Source: Pseudoscleropodium purum
Lineage: Eukaryota > Streptophyta > Bryopsida > Hypnales > Brachytheciaceae
Direction: 5' to 3'
Assembly (NCBI GenBank): GCA_963969395.1
Contig: OZ017797.1
Span: 30,752,001-30,816,000 of the forward strand
Length of the DNA: 64,000 nucleotides
Shown here piece by piece: positions 1 through 12,421 of the stretch. The notes under the pieces were generated by a model, which saw only the letters and a list, made by a program, of their open reading frames with translations, ran no database searches and was not told where the DNA came from. The translations under genes were made by a program, and so were the position numbers. Each line of letters opens with the position of its first letter. Position 1 is the stretch's first letter.

Positions 1-3000
1 ATAAAACGACGAGAACAAATATTAAGGTTTACTCACCACGAGGCTTAAGAAGCTAAAGGAGCTTTCTAAAGCTCGGCAGAAGCATGGTAATGTTGTCCTT
101 ACTGCTAGCGCTATGACTTGCGATGAAGCTGTCAATAGAAATGCTTCCAAGTATCATCCCAGGTCTTGCCAGAAATGCAGGTTGAATAGGGAAGCTGCCG
201 CCATGAGTGTGAGTGTTCTTGAGTTTCCTTTGCCAGAAAAGCCGCACTTGCAAGCCGCTGTGATTGGTGAGCTTGTGGCTCCGACTTCGTCATGGAAGAC
301 TCTTCGTGACGCATTACATGTTCTACATCGGGATGTGTTTGGTGCTCAATTGCCTTCTTGTCAAAAGAAGGGCACATGGCGGAGTTATGAACCTCTGAAA
401 CGTTGGGTTTGCACTCCAAGTGAATCCCCATTGATCACTCTTGGCAGCACCACCAAATTGTTTCTTGATTCGCACTATCGCTCTCTGCATCTAGACAATA
501 ACACGGACGAGGATTTTTTCAAGCCTAATGGATTCAACCTTCAATTGATGGAACCATCCAGCAACAAACTTGCAAGCACCGTTACGTATGAAAAACCTCC
601 GGATGTGCGGTCGCTGACAACCCTCGATGCTGATGGAGTATACGAGTGTTTGCAGTGGACCCTGGGTGGAACTTCCCACACTGGAAACGAGGTACTTTGC
701 AAGCAGGTCGATTGCCGATCGGGTCTCAACTTGCCAGAGTTCCTTACGTTTGGAACGTCGCGTGCTGGGCAACGAATCCAAATCCGCAACTTGGTCCGTG
801 TCCTTGAAATGCAGACCCTGTCATTGTCGCAGCCGAGTGTGGTGAACTTGATCTCACAATCCCTTTGGGAGACGGGTCCAACTAATGAAGTGATCTCACA
901 AGCCTTTTGGGAGACGGGTCTACCAATCGAGGTGTGGTAGAGATTCACACCTTGATTTACGGAACGCGACGTTTGCACGATTTGCTCTTGCAAGGCTCCA
1001 ATTCCTGATCAGAAACGTTGGAGGCAACTGGAAGGATCACTTGACGCTTTTGAGCCTCGTCATCGTCGGAGCTCGAGTGTTGGCTTTGTCGAAACCTGAT
1101 TGGGAAGTGGCTTGCATGGACGTTCTTCGCAAGTGTCGTGAACTGGCAGACAAGTGGGTGAAGCAAATCGAGGAGGTTTTGAAAAGAATAATGGCATCTC
1201 CGATCCACGAAATACAGAGAATGCGTTCAAAGCTCGTGGATGTCGCAGCCGTTGCAGCATTGACATTCAATGTGGACGATGGCCATTTGAAATCACTAGC
1301 CATAAAGAGCAATGAAGATGTTATATATTGTCTTCGAGCGCTTTCTCGCATTCATGATAATGTTTTGTTGAATTCAGAATCCGAAGTGAGTAGGTTTCAA
1401 TGCCACCTCCTTCGGCGTGTGCAGCGGACAGCCTTGCGTTTAGAGAAGACATTGCGATGTCGTTTGAAGGATTGCTTAAACGGCTTTGTAAGTCGTCACT
1501 GGGCAGATGCGAGTCAGGGCCACACTGAGTTACCTTGGAAGTGCTACGAGGCGCCACGGGAACACTGGTGGACGGCAACATTCAAGCATGGTTCTTCGAG
1601 TGGGCATAGGAGCACTTTGCTTGTGGACACCTTGCGGGGTTCTTTTCTTGTGAATGGGCTTCCCGTGGGTCGTCTCCCTCTTGCAATCACAAGCCACCAC
1701 GATTATGCTCGAGTATTTGGCTCCTATGTGTTTGAGGTGCAGCCAGCAGCAGCTAGCGCAGGCACATTCGTTTCGGTGCACTCGTTGAAAGGCTCCGTCT
1801 TTACGTTTGGTTTAGATGGCAACCGCCTTTTGGTGAAGGATCGGGGTCCTGATAACTACGAATATGAATTGTTTCCCAGTCGATTCTTTGAAGATGATCT
1901 CCCCAGCATACTTATTGAAAACTACAGTCATTGGATTAGCCGAAGTGACACAACACCGCGTATTTTCTTTCGACCTGTGAAATTCGACAATGACTATTTC
2001 GCAAATGATGTTGTACCATTTGAGATCAATCTCCAGTCGAGATGCGTACAGGACATGCAAAGACACTGCAAATTGGTGGATGTCCGCAGCACCAGCTTCA
2101 AAGAGGTATATACTGGAGTGCTCCATCGTTTGGAGTTGCGTTCTTATGTTCAAGTGTTTGTGAGTAGCAACTGTGACGTCCATGCCGAAATGCCACGCAT
2201 GGGTTTAAGTTTTTAGATCAAAGAAGGGGTGTTATGGTCTCGAGAGCAACCTGGGTTTAAGGTTTCAGAATATCAGTCGCTTGGGACCTTAATTGGCTTG
2301 CGGAACGGAATGTTGTTGACTGAAGAGAGAGAACAAGGGAAGGACATAATTCCAAAACGTTCTGTGATCATGCCTCACACGAAGGCCTTGTCTAGCAAGA
2401 TGAAATACGACCTGGCAAGTTTGGTCAACGTCATCTTGTGGAGGAAATCAAGGATTTCCAATTCTCATCCCCGAGCTTCTTTGTTTACGATTTGGATGAT
2501 CGAATGCGATGTCTTCGAGCCCCGGCCAGCCAAACAGCATGGATGTACCTTGCGCTCTTGCATGCATTGACAGCTCATCCACTTCCGGACCCTTTCACTG
2601 GACTGACAGGAGCAGAGTCAGCGATGAGGCTCCTCCAGTCTCCCCGTTGTTGGTCTTGTAAGCCGTATGATGCCATCTCCCTTTCCATATTGCATGACAT
2701 TGAAAAGCTCGCTCCGAGACGAGAGTCGTATCCCAAGCATCTGCAATGTGTGCAGAAAGTGACTTGGCCAGTAGGACTTTTTCTCTCGACGGCATTCGAT
2801 GCTTTTCGTCTCATTGTGGAGAAGTTGATCGAAAAGAGTAATCAGTTAAGTTTTCTCTTTCCTAGTTCAGAGGTGGTGCTCTCCCCTTTACCAACAGAGG
2901 CTTCAGATTTGCGATGGAAATCCTACTGGACGTCCCGTAGTTTTCTCGGACAGGAGGCAATGATGAGCCCAAAGGTTGAAGGAGATCCTCCAGGTGTTCT

Positions 3001-6000
3001 CTTTTTGCCAGCATTGAACGTATCTGTGGAAGAGGGCACCAACTTAAAAGAACATAGAGCAATGAGGGTCTTGGCTGAAGTTGGGTTCCAGTGGATGAGT
3101 GCCCAAGGCAAACCATGGCCAATGCTAGATATATTTGGAGATTACATGATTTCCACGTTGTTGAATCTCCAATTGTTGATTGGAACTACTCAGGAAGATA
3201 TTTTTCCCAAGCATAGTACTGTGAGCTTATGGCGTAAACTTGCTGTGGGGAAGGATTTTACTGATCATTGGATAAATTTCTATAATTTGGCAAGACAGGT
3301 CCGTATGAAGGATCGTCAGTTGGAATTTACTTTTCTTCTCACACTCTTAGCTTTTCGTAATGTGGACTATCCGCTACTATTTCCTCTGTTGTATGTTGTT
3401 GTGCATGCACGCGACTTCAAAAGCATAGATCCACCACAGTACAAAAGTTATGAGCATACAAATGAGGCGGCGTTTAATCTCGCGATGGTCAAGGCTGAAA
3501 TCGAACGCCATACGGTTCATTTTACGACTTGGCAGTGGAGTAGTGATGCTGCCCTCATCAGAAGATAACACTTTCAGGGTGTGGAAAGCCTGGATGACCA
3601 CTCGCTGAGATTTTATCGTCAAAGACTAGCGCAATATGTTGAACGCTTGATTCGCATTGCCCAGAGCAGTTGGTGGTCATGGCCCAATACTCAGTTGTCT
3701 TCATCTTTGGTGCGAGTTTCTACTATTGAGGGCTCCCAAGCCCTTGATGGAGTGAGCAAACTCTTCACGAGGTGGCATAATAATAGACAACTTCACAGCT
3801 TTCTCGCGAGCATAAAGGCAAAAATCCTTGTGCTTTCCAATTGCGCCCCTGTGGCTTTGCAACCTGGTCCGCTTCAGCTTCCCGTAGACATCGATGTAGC
3901 AAGAAATACTACTCCTTTCTCATGAAACCTTCCAATAAATCCCTTGAAACTCTCATCCCTAGAGTATTTTGAGGTACAAGCCATCTTTCGAGCAGATCAC
4001 TTTGGAAGAAGTATTGCTGTTGAGTGCCTCGAAGAGAAGCAGAAGAACTTAGTGATGCGTGACCCACATCTTTTTATTCCTTTGCTTCTTAGAGCAGATC
4101 GTACGTCCTCAGCTTGCCAAGTATCCGAGTCGTTCAAAGTGGATCTGTGCCACAGCTGGGATCAACAGAAAAAACTTCAGGCCCCACCTTCCCTTGTGGT
4201 TGACATCCAAGAACTTGCAGCAACACTTCAGGAGTGCAAGAGGAAGTCCAGTTCTTTGTGGAAGGTCCTTCATGACGCAATGATGCCTTGTGAGGAGGAT
4301 TTGACGTCTCGGACATTGGAAGCTGCAGGTTTATGGCAGCGAGTGACTCCCATCGTTTTGCTCCCCTGGCTGGTGAGCCCTGCAGGTGAGTCTCTTCGGA
4401 GAAGTGTTCGCATGGCACTTGGTGCATTGGCTGTGATTTGGACGTTGGAGCAGCAAGCTGAACGATGTCTGCGTTTTTTCGACACCAATGACGTTGCGCT
4501 GCAGAAAGAGCTGGCCAACACTAGTCCACGGAATTGGAAGCCCATAGATCGTCCCGAGTGGCTTCTCCTTGAACTAGAAGGGGATTACAGAATGCGCAAG
4601 GTGCAAGTGGATGTGACCAATGCAATGCTGGAACCCGAATCCGGTCAGAACTCCGTGTTGCAACTCAACATGGGTGAAGGCAAAACGAGTGTGATCGTTC
4701 CTGCTCTGTGTGCATCCATTTCAGATGGGCAACTATTCGCTCGCCTGACAGTTTTGGACTCTTTGATTCGTATTAACTTCGATGCGTTGGCGTTGAAGCT
4801 GGGTGGATTGCTCCACCGTCGTGTGTACACATTCCCTTCTCGCCGGGACATGAAAGTGAGTGCAAGTGAGGTGGCGAGAATGAAGACTGCTTATCTCGAT
4901 TGCATTGCCGAGCGTGGTGTTGTGGTGACGCGACCTGAGCATCGACTGAGTGCGCAGCTGATGTCGCTGGAGGATTGTCGGTTTGGTCGTGGCGAGCTCC
5001 GAGGCTTGCTAGATTTCGTGAATAGCAAGGCGAGCGATGTGCTTGACGAGTCCGATTTGATTCTGCAAGTCAAGTATCAGGTTCATGACCGGTTACCGTG
5101 TTTCTAACAATCCGTACTTCTAAAACAAATTGTGTTGTCAGTAACGTTTGCTACTGCCTACTGGTTGCACTAGTATAAACTTAAGAGCGATCTCATTATT
5201 GTTCAGTATGACTTAAAGAATAGAGCAGCTGCCTGTCCAACACCACTCTCTGAGTTCGAGGATACTGACTGTCTCTGGTGATGGGCATTTCCGTTTTCTT
5301 ACTTCCGATCTTCTTTGTTTCATATAAGTATACTTGCTTTTTGAGTTGTTTTATACTACCTTTCGGACTTTGATTGTAATTGGCGATAGTGACTACAATG
5401 TTTCAGGTCGTGTACACAATCGGCGAGCAGAAGGACATTGGTGGTGGAAATTTGCGTTGGAAGTTGTCACAGAGTGTTCTTCACAGCGCCAGACGTCATT
5501 TCGGTTGCATGTTGGATGAGATCGGTTCGGATGCTATTGAGTTAAAACAGGCCGAGGAAGGTCAATCTGCATTTCCTCATATCCGCTTGCTAAACGACGA
5601 GCTAAGCACGAGCTTGTGTAAGAAGATTGTTGAAGACATTCTTGGTGGGCGAGACAAAGATCTGGTGATCCGTGAGCTGCAACATCAGAAAGAGTTGGTT
5701 TGAAATTTTGTCTTAGACGACTCCATATCGCTCGTGCAAGTTCAAGGAGTTCTCCTTCAGGAAGGACCGGTACTCCACATTGTCTTGATCTTGTCTGGTC
5801 TTCTCTGTTACGGAGTGCTCATGCATGCGCTTCGCATGCGGTGGCACGTGGATTATGGAGTTAGGCCTTCGAGTCACCCGAAGATGGTGGTACCATTTTT
5901 GGTCAAGGATGTCCCTGTGGAGCGTGCTGAGTACGGCCATCCAGATGTGGCGATCATGTTTACTCAACTGAGCTACTACAAAAGCGGTCTAAGTGATGAG

Positions 6001-8242
6001 CAGTTGTTGGAGGCCTTCTAGAGGCTCAACAAATTGTGCAGACGGGACCATGAGTACAGACGATGGTTGAAAGATCCGCAGGTCACTTGCCCGCAACTTT
6101 GTCCGATGTCAACCTTGACGACTTCGTGCAACGGAAAGAAAAAGTCTTTCCCTTGTTACATCGAAATATGCGCGTGATCGACTTTTGGCTTTCCACAGTC
6201 GTCTTCCCTGTTGAATGCAAGCAGTTTGAAGGAAAGCTCGTGGCATCGGCTTGGGACCTATGTAGTGGACATCATCCAGTTTGTGGATTCAGTGGCACTA
6301 AAGACACCCACTTTCTACTGCCGATCTCCATAACGCAGCGTGATTTACCTGAGCTCCAAGTCACTGACGGTGTTGTGATTGCCAATCTTCTGCGGGAAGA
6401 AAATCAGACATATTGGAATCTTCCATCGCACATCGACGGGCGTGGGATTTTGAAGCATGTGATTGGTCACAAAGCATGTGTTCTACTTGACGTGGGAGCC
6501 CTTATGGTGGACCTAAGCAACCGCGATGTGGCCACCACTTGGCTTCAAATGGTGCCCGATAAGCAGGGAATTGAAGCAGCTATTTACTTCGACGACCGGG
6601 ACAATCAGATCATGGCCGTGGACCGGGACGGAAACGATGCGCCGCTACCGCTGTCGCCCTATCATCGCAAGGTGGATGGTTGTGTTGTGTACCTTGACGA
6701 CGTGCACATGCGTGGAACGGATTTGAAGCTCCCAGTGGGCTACCATGCGTGTGTCACGCTGGGCCGCGGGATCACCAAAGACCGCCTAGTTCAGGCATGC
6801 ATGCGCATGCGCATGCTCGGAGCTGGTCATTCCTTGAGCTTCGATTCAATCGACCTCTCTTGGTTTGGATAATAGGCAGCCGACAAGCGAGGACGTATTG
6901 AATTGGATCACTCAAAACAGCGATCAAGGATGGCTTCCGGCATTGGGGTGCACAGGGCATCACACATTGTTGCCGGCAGACGGTGGGTCGCTTAGCATCG
7001 ATAGGAACCATGTCTTTGCAGACATTAGGTAAACTCGATAAGCAGAAAGAGATCGGTGACCTTGTCGAATGTTATGGAAATGTACGAAGAGAGACGCTTC
7101 TACCGGAAATCATATCAAAGTGGCTGTGCCATGCGGCTAGGAATATGCAAGATGGTACTGGTCTCAAGACCGCTAGCGCCGCGGAGACCATGATGGAGCT
7201 CGGTCGTCCCATTGTGAAGAGGGTAAAGGAGTACGCTGCCTGTGTTGAGTGTTGTGCTCAAGCAGGAGCGGGAGTTAGAGTATGAATTGGAGGAAGAGAA
7301 GGACGAGGAAAGGCCAGGGGCAGCCACACCACATGTACCTCACGTTTCTCCTGATGTCCTTGCTCTGGCCTCGGGTCAGTTCAAACATCGTAGCCTGGAT
7401 TTTTTACCTGCTTTGGAAGCACTGCGGTCCTGCTCCTCGTTGTGGGAGCAGATCGAAATTGCAGCCTGGAGTAGTCAGTTTTATGTCACACGGGAATTTG
7501 CAACAGTAGTGTCACAGGACAGTCCGATCAGGGGAGCTTATTTTTTGCGACCGGTGGCATGGGTAATAGTTGTGGACGAGGCTATTGTGCTTTTGAGTTC
7601 ATTTGAAGCCAACTGGCTGATACCAAAGTTTCGAAGTGGAGAAGGCTCTGCCCGTCTTCATATGTTTGCGCCACGCCTTCATGAAGGTCAGGACTTGATG
7701 CTGCGGGAGCTTGCACTGGTGTTACCTTTTGCGAGATCCAGGGAGGTTATGGTTAATCAATTGCCTCTTGTTGCCCAGTTACTCGCGTTTTCAGGAAATG
7801 TCTTTTTTTCAAGCAAGGCTGAAGAGTCTGCTTATTGCGACTTTTTGGGTCTGTGTCCTCGCCCTCGATGTCGAGCCCAAGAGGATGCATTTGAGCGTGG
7901 CGACATCGGTTGGATGGCTTTGTCCTTCCAGAGAAGCGGGATGAGGTTTCTCCCTTACTGAGGGTGGCCTGTGGTTTTCAGAAAAGTCTTGTTGGATTTG
8001 TAGACCAGCTGCTCTCTGCTCGTGGGTGGCATGGCTATCCGTCTTCACATGTGGGTCAGATTTTGTCCATTGGGAGGTGCGCCAATAATTTACCCGATGA
8101 AGCATCAGAGGATGTTAACAGGATTGAATGGTTCTGTGCTAGATTTTCTATCACTGGAAGAGCTTGGCGAATTTTCACTTACCAGGGCCTTCAATGGCTG
8201 AATAGTCTCTTTCAATGGCTGAAGAATCTCTTCTGCCATTGA
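1..8242 (+). pseudogene. DUF3638/DUF3645 giant protein, decayed, 5' end outside the window
   Basis: This is the central and C-terminal part of the very large DUF6606-DUF3638-DUF3645 family known from fungi, oomycetes and some plants. Members are sometimes labelled ubiquitinyl hydrolase, but the function is not established. The P-loop-like LNMGEGKTSVIVPALC lies near 4665-4712, the GEQKDIGG/RW segment follows the intron at 5407, SITQRDLP is near 6329, and LDDVHMRGTDLKLP is near 6691-6732. The last matches the usual LDE(V/A)H-x-RGTDLKLP box, with D in place of E. CDFLGL near 7837 and a C-terminal tail close the family pattern. The frame is broken by stops at 2214 (TAG), 3566 (TAA), 3923 (TGA), 5701 (TGA), 6019 (TAG) and 6870 (TAA). 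Frameshifts lie near 940, 2430, 6070, 6875, 7010, 7245 and 7930. One intron survives, so this is not a processed copy. The domain order is collinear throughout. The N-terminus would lie left of position 1. Confidence 0.85.
5081..5406 (+). other. Intron retained in the DUF3638 pseudogene
   Basis: The frame at 3944-5080 ends at AAG TAT CAG followed by GTTCATG, and the frame from 5407 resumes after TGTTTCAG. Joining the two restores the family-conserved YQ-hydrophobic-YT-GEQ segment. The 326-bp gap is AT-rich and full of stops. This shows that one of the frame changes in the region is a normal intron rather than damage. Confidence 0.85.
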
Positions 8243-8396
8243 AGCTCGCGAGAGAGCAATTGTCGACTTGATGGGTATAGTGACGTCTGATTGAGCATGT
8301 TTACTTGCGAAAGCTCTTTCGTTAGATCACTTGGCGAGGCACTCCGGCGTCTCCTTCTTAGTTCTGTATGTAACGTTGCCGATCACAATCTTGGCG

Positions 8397-8748
8397 ATGG
8401 CGATCACGGCGGTCCAAGTCAGCTCCGCGGACGTGACCGTCTTCAACGACATGTCCGTCTAGGCGCTGGACGTGAACTGCTGGCCAGCCGGGGAAGTCCA
8501 AGGCTTCGGCGAGCGCGTGTTGTAAGGGCAAAGCCCAAAAAATTGGGGCGGGACCATGTTCAAGTGCACCGTCCGACGGAACCTCCTGATCCGACTGTCT
8601 CGAGAGTTCGCAGTGTGGCAGGAAGACGCCGTCCCAAGGCCCCGTCATGCTACGACCGTGCACGCATTGCATCTAGTCGGTGAAAGAGGAGGGATTCTTC
8701 CGCAACGAAGACGGACAACCGATGATCTTCATTCATCGTTGGAAATGA
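8397..8748 (+). pseudogene. Decayed secreted S1-like (plant self-incompatibility type) protein
   Basis: This is a GC- and CG-rich patch unlike its AT-rich surroundings. Reading from ATG at 8397, a short hydrophobic leader leads into ADVTVFNDMSV, then a stop (TAG, 8460), LDVNCWPAGEVQGFG, a second stop (TAA, 8523) and NWGGTMFKCTV. After further indels, FAVW and finally GFFRNEDGQPMIFIHRWK appear before TGA at 8746. The order (V-T-V-x-N at the start, a Cys in the second strand, a W/F-C core, a C-terminal DGxxxx...W) matches the plant self-incompatibility S1 family (PF05938): small, secreted, beta-rich, about 110-130 residues. The two stops and at least one frameshift make it a pseudogene. No signal-peptide prediction was run. 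Unrelated cysteine-containing small secreted proteins are the alternative. Confidence 0.45.
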
Positions 8749-9290
8749 TGTATAGATCGATCAACTGAAGGTAACTGCTCTAGCTAGACTCTGTGTGTAC
8801 GTTCACCTTTCACAATACAATTCAGCAAACAGATGGTATGGAACGTAACTGCTCTAACTAGATCGACTCTGTATGCTTCTTCAGTGAGAGAGTATGTTAA
8901 TTAAATGTTATCCATGTCGTGTTCAATGTGAGCCCTTCCGAGCTCTGTATGCTGTTTTCATACATACCAGTGATACCACTAGTTGGCTGAATTGGATCTA
9001 TTACATGAAACTGTATCTGAAAAGAAGTTGCCAATCCTCTACTAGATTCGTCTTTTTCCAGATTCAGTTTCACAATGTAAACTTTGTCTGAAAATCTCGT
9101 CGGTTTCCCGAAACTTGGGTGGAAATCTGAATGTTCCTTCCTATTCTAAATTGCAATGATCACCTATCGTTTTTACTTTCTACAGGATTAGCTTCAATCA
9201 GCACTTTGTTGTCAAGTTTTCTTTGGTGAGAGAGTATGTTAATTGTTACCCATATTGTTGCGCGCGTTCATAGTGAGCCCTTACCAACAA
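8749..9290. repeat. Imperfect direct repeats downstream of the S1-like relic
   Basis: Two short motifs recur. GTAACTGCTCTA plus AGACTCTGT-like sequence occurs near 8770 and again near 8845. A ~60-bp block beginning GTGAGAGAGTATGTTAATT and ending GTGAGCCCTT occurs at about 8885-8935 and 9226-9285. No reading frame was recognised. The repeats suggest local segmental duplication. Confidence 0.55.
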
Positions 9291-9547
9291 ATCTTTAATG
9301 AACCATGAAGTACACTCTAACTTGACTGTTCTTGATTCAAGAGTATATTTCAGTGTTATGCGGTTAATATGAGTAAGATTGTTTAGCAGCTGTGAGAATT
9401 CACGTATCCTTCTCTGCTGTAGATTGAAACCTCAATGAAGCTCAAAAGACTTGACATTCACTATAGGAAGTATGCATGCTTTTGGTGCGTAGTGAGAGGC
9501 ATTTCTGCTTTTTCTTCTTGCAAGGACGTTGATGCTTGCTTGCTTAA

Positions 9548-9760
9548 CCCTTGAAAATCAACATAGATGTTTGTTGTCCGACGGATTTTTCTAGTTGGAT
9601 ACAAGTGCAACTATTCATCCTCAAAATTTTCTTGTGAAAAGAGGAAGTCTTCTACAATAATTTGACTTCCAATGACTGCTTTTGCAATTTTTTAAACCAA
9701 TGATTTACAGGGTAATGAAAAGGGATGATTTCCAAGGTCATCCTTTTGTCCTTTTAAGGG
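9548..9760. mobile_element. Candidate small TTAA-flanked piggyBac-like MITE
   Basis: TTAA at 9544-9547 is followed by CCCTTGAAAA, and the right end reads TTTTAAGGG followed by TTAA at 9761-9764. The ends form a ~10-bp inverted repeat with one mismatch, starting CCC and flanked by TTAA, as in piggyBac elements. The interior has no reading frame. Short TIRs in AT-rich DNA could arise by chance, so the call is tentative. Confidence 0.3.
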
Positions 9761-10724
9761 TTAAGAAGAATTAATCTAGTTTCTTTTTGCAAGGGTGGTG
9801 AAGGCAGTTGCTTAAAAATGTTGTGAGGTTATTCAATCCATGGTCTCTCAAAGGTTTCTCTTCTGATTCGCCTCAGTTGCCCATTTTTGCAGGTGTTCTT
9901 GTACAGGTTGACACTGCTTCCGTGTGAAGGTGTACAGTACACGCACTCCAGTAGCTTTTTCAATGAAAGGTCGTCGGAGCATAGACTGAGGTGGAGTTAG
10001 GCGAGCTTTGTTGATCTCGAAGCGGACTGATTTTCTTGTTTCAAAGTGACTTATGAAACAAAGATGTGTGCACTGCACTTATTCAAAATTTCTCACGCCT
10101 AGGTAGTGTATGTGTTGTTTGGAACCCGGAGCTCTTGCATTGGCAGGTTTTGAGCTTGATTTACTCCCAATTCAAAGCACCATACCCAGCTGTAGGGCGT
10201 GTTTACTCATTAGTGCGTGGAGATTTACTGAACCTCAGTATTGGAGGAGTTTCACCTCAGCTCATTCCACGAAGAACAGGCCAAAGCAGAACTTCTTGGG
10301 AACAAAATTCATGTAAACAAACTCCACTGAAACTTCACCACATGCATACAAATTCTAATCACGCCATGAAATCTTGATTTGTGCCTATCAATCGCTCAAC
10401 TGAAGGCTTACTAGTATGAGAAAAGTGGCAAGCGTGACAAAGTTGGCAGGAGAAAATGCCTGTCATAACATTCGTACCCAGTTATAGGAGGGTCCTTAAC
10501 ATGATGTGTAGCTAAAGTACAGCTAAACCTCTAGTAAACAACACTCTCTAAAGTAATATTGATTGCTGGTGTTGACATGAGCTACATACAAATGTCATGA
10601 ATGCAAATGACCCTCCTTTAATGTAACAATCTCTTTAAATGTAGTGTGTTAAAGGTAGAACTACCTACATCCAATCAAGCTTTGGTATCCAACTTGTAGC
10701 TTGCATTTATTTCCATTCAAGGTT
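9761..10724. other. Intergenic DNA without a recognisable gene
   Basis: A minus-strand open stretch at 9848-10078 (76 aa) and overlapping plus-strand stretches at 10066-10377 lie in a slightly CG-richer patch. They match no family I know. They may be remnants of an old transposon or gene. Nothing else stands out. Confidence 0.4.
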
Positions 10725-11000
10725 GAAACAGATTCCAACCAAAGCTTGGAATGTGTGTATTCCTCCTTTTCAAGGTTGGGACTAATAAAGTCATGACCCA
10801 TGTTCCAAATTAGTGAGCAGGAAAGTAGTAAGTAGTAAGTGGGAATGTAGTTCTTGAATGATCGGAATTGCAAGACTCTAGACTTTGGCCATGGGTTTTG
10901 CCTACTTTTTGCCTTTTAAAAAACACCATAATTTAATTTTGACAATAAATTTTGACAATAAAATTACAAAAAAATTGAAGTCCCCGTATTCCTTATCTCT
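10725..11000. repeat. Dispersed repeat R1, copy 1
   Basis: The block starting near TTCCAACCAAAGCTT and containing CTCCTTTTCAA, ACTAATAAAGTCATGAC, GAGCAGGAAAGTA and TCTTGAATGATC recurs in the same orientation at 51710-51960. The two copies are clearly homologous with many point differences and small indels. No coding capacity was seen. Confidence 0.75.
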
Positions 11001-11135
11001 CTACAAAGGAAAATATGCATCCCCTCATACTTCTTGTTGTGTGTTGTTAATTGCTTAAATGATCAGGTATGGATGGTTCTACCTTAGATTGATTTCAACC
11101 TGACTCTTTATAAAAGTTTTATCATATTTAGGAGA

Positions 11136-11360
11136 CACTACAAGAAAAAGGGATGTTTTAAGTGAATTTCTAAGTATAGTCTTAAACATAAGATTTTAAG
11201 TAATGACCTTTAAAGAGATTTTTAGCAAAATTTTACTAAAAACACATGTATTTCTAATAAATTTTTGCCAAAAATCTCCTTAAAAGTCATTACTTAAAAT
11301 CGTATGTTTAGGACTATATTTTAAAACTCACTTAAAACACCCCTTTCTCTTGTACTAGTG
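11136..11360. mobile_element. CACTA-type MITE, 225 bp, near-complete hairpin
   Basis: The left end is CACTACAAGAAAAAGGG. The right end read on the minus strand is CACTAGTACAAGAGAAAGGG, i.e. the same with a 3-bp insertion. Nearly the whole length is an inverted repeat: ATGTTTTAAGTG, GATTTTAAGTAATGAC and GAGATTTTT occur in both arms. The flanking triplet AGA is present at 11133-11135 and 11361-11363, fitting the 3-bp target duplication of CACTA (En/Spm, CMC) elements. It has no coding capacity and would depend on a transposase elsewhere. Confidence 0.9.
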
Positions 11361-12049
11361 AGAGAATTAAGATGAAGTGGACTCTCTTCTATTACCCTAA
11401 AGAAGTTTAAATAGTAACCTTATTAGAAAAGCAAATCACTTGTAGCCTCTCATAGTTTCATAATATAGTTGCTTGTTTTAGGATGAGAAGGTTTACTTTC
11501 AATTGATTAATAAATTTCAATATGTATATCTAAATATTGCCATGGTTGAAAAATGAATTCTAAATTGAATTGAATAAGAAGTTGAATGGTTAATCATGCA
11601 ATTTTCTATGAAATTGAAATTTTCTTATTCTTTGGTTGCCATTTATAAGCAATAGTTTAAACATTTTTCAATCTTTGCATTAAGCATTTTAAAGCATAAG
11701 GATGGTGTCTTTTAAAAATAGCCAAATAAACCAACATTATAGTTGTCTATTATTAAATGCTTTTGATAAGATATTTTTTATTTTTGGAGTATACAACATT
11801 TGAAGTAGACTTTGTTTCTACAATATTGTTAGCAATGTACTTGAACTTTTGATTTTGCATTGATGATTTATAAAAAATCACTAGAAAAAAATAAACTGTT
11901 ATACAACTATCCTAAACAACTAGTTTTTTCAATTACATACAACACTTCTAACTAGTTTGCAACTAGTGATAATTTGGAGACTTGTAGTTATAATGCAATA
12001 ATTGTAAAAGTCATGATTCATATGTGAGTCATTAGTGACTTGTTTGCAA

Positions 12050-12310
12050 CTTGTAGATTTTTGGATTTTAAAATATTAATCTCAATGATTTGTAGATTTC
12101 AAAATTTCATATCTACTTCTTTTTTAGATTTTAAAATTTTAGAACTACCTTTTCTAAAAATTTTGAATTTCAAATCTACCTTTTTCTTGGTTTCAAAATT
12201 TCGGATGTTCCTTCTTTCTAGATTTCAATAATTCAATTATATAGATTTTAAAATTTCTTGAATTTTAATTATTTTTATAGATTGTAGAGATCTTAGAATT
12301 CTATCCAAAA
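12050..12310. repeat. Degenerate AT-rich tandem repeat
   Basis: Variants of TAGATTTTAAAATTT / TAGATTTCAAAATTTC recur roughly every 40-60 bp across the stretch. It is non-coding low-complexity sequence. The apparent reading frame here only reflects the repeat. Confidence 0.55.
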
Positions 12311-12421
12311 TTTTTTTTGGATAAGACTACAACAACTTACAAGCCTTATATGTTCAATTTAATGGAACTTTTTACAATTGATATGGGACAATTGATATAA
12401 GACAAATGAGAATGAACTTTG

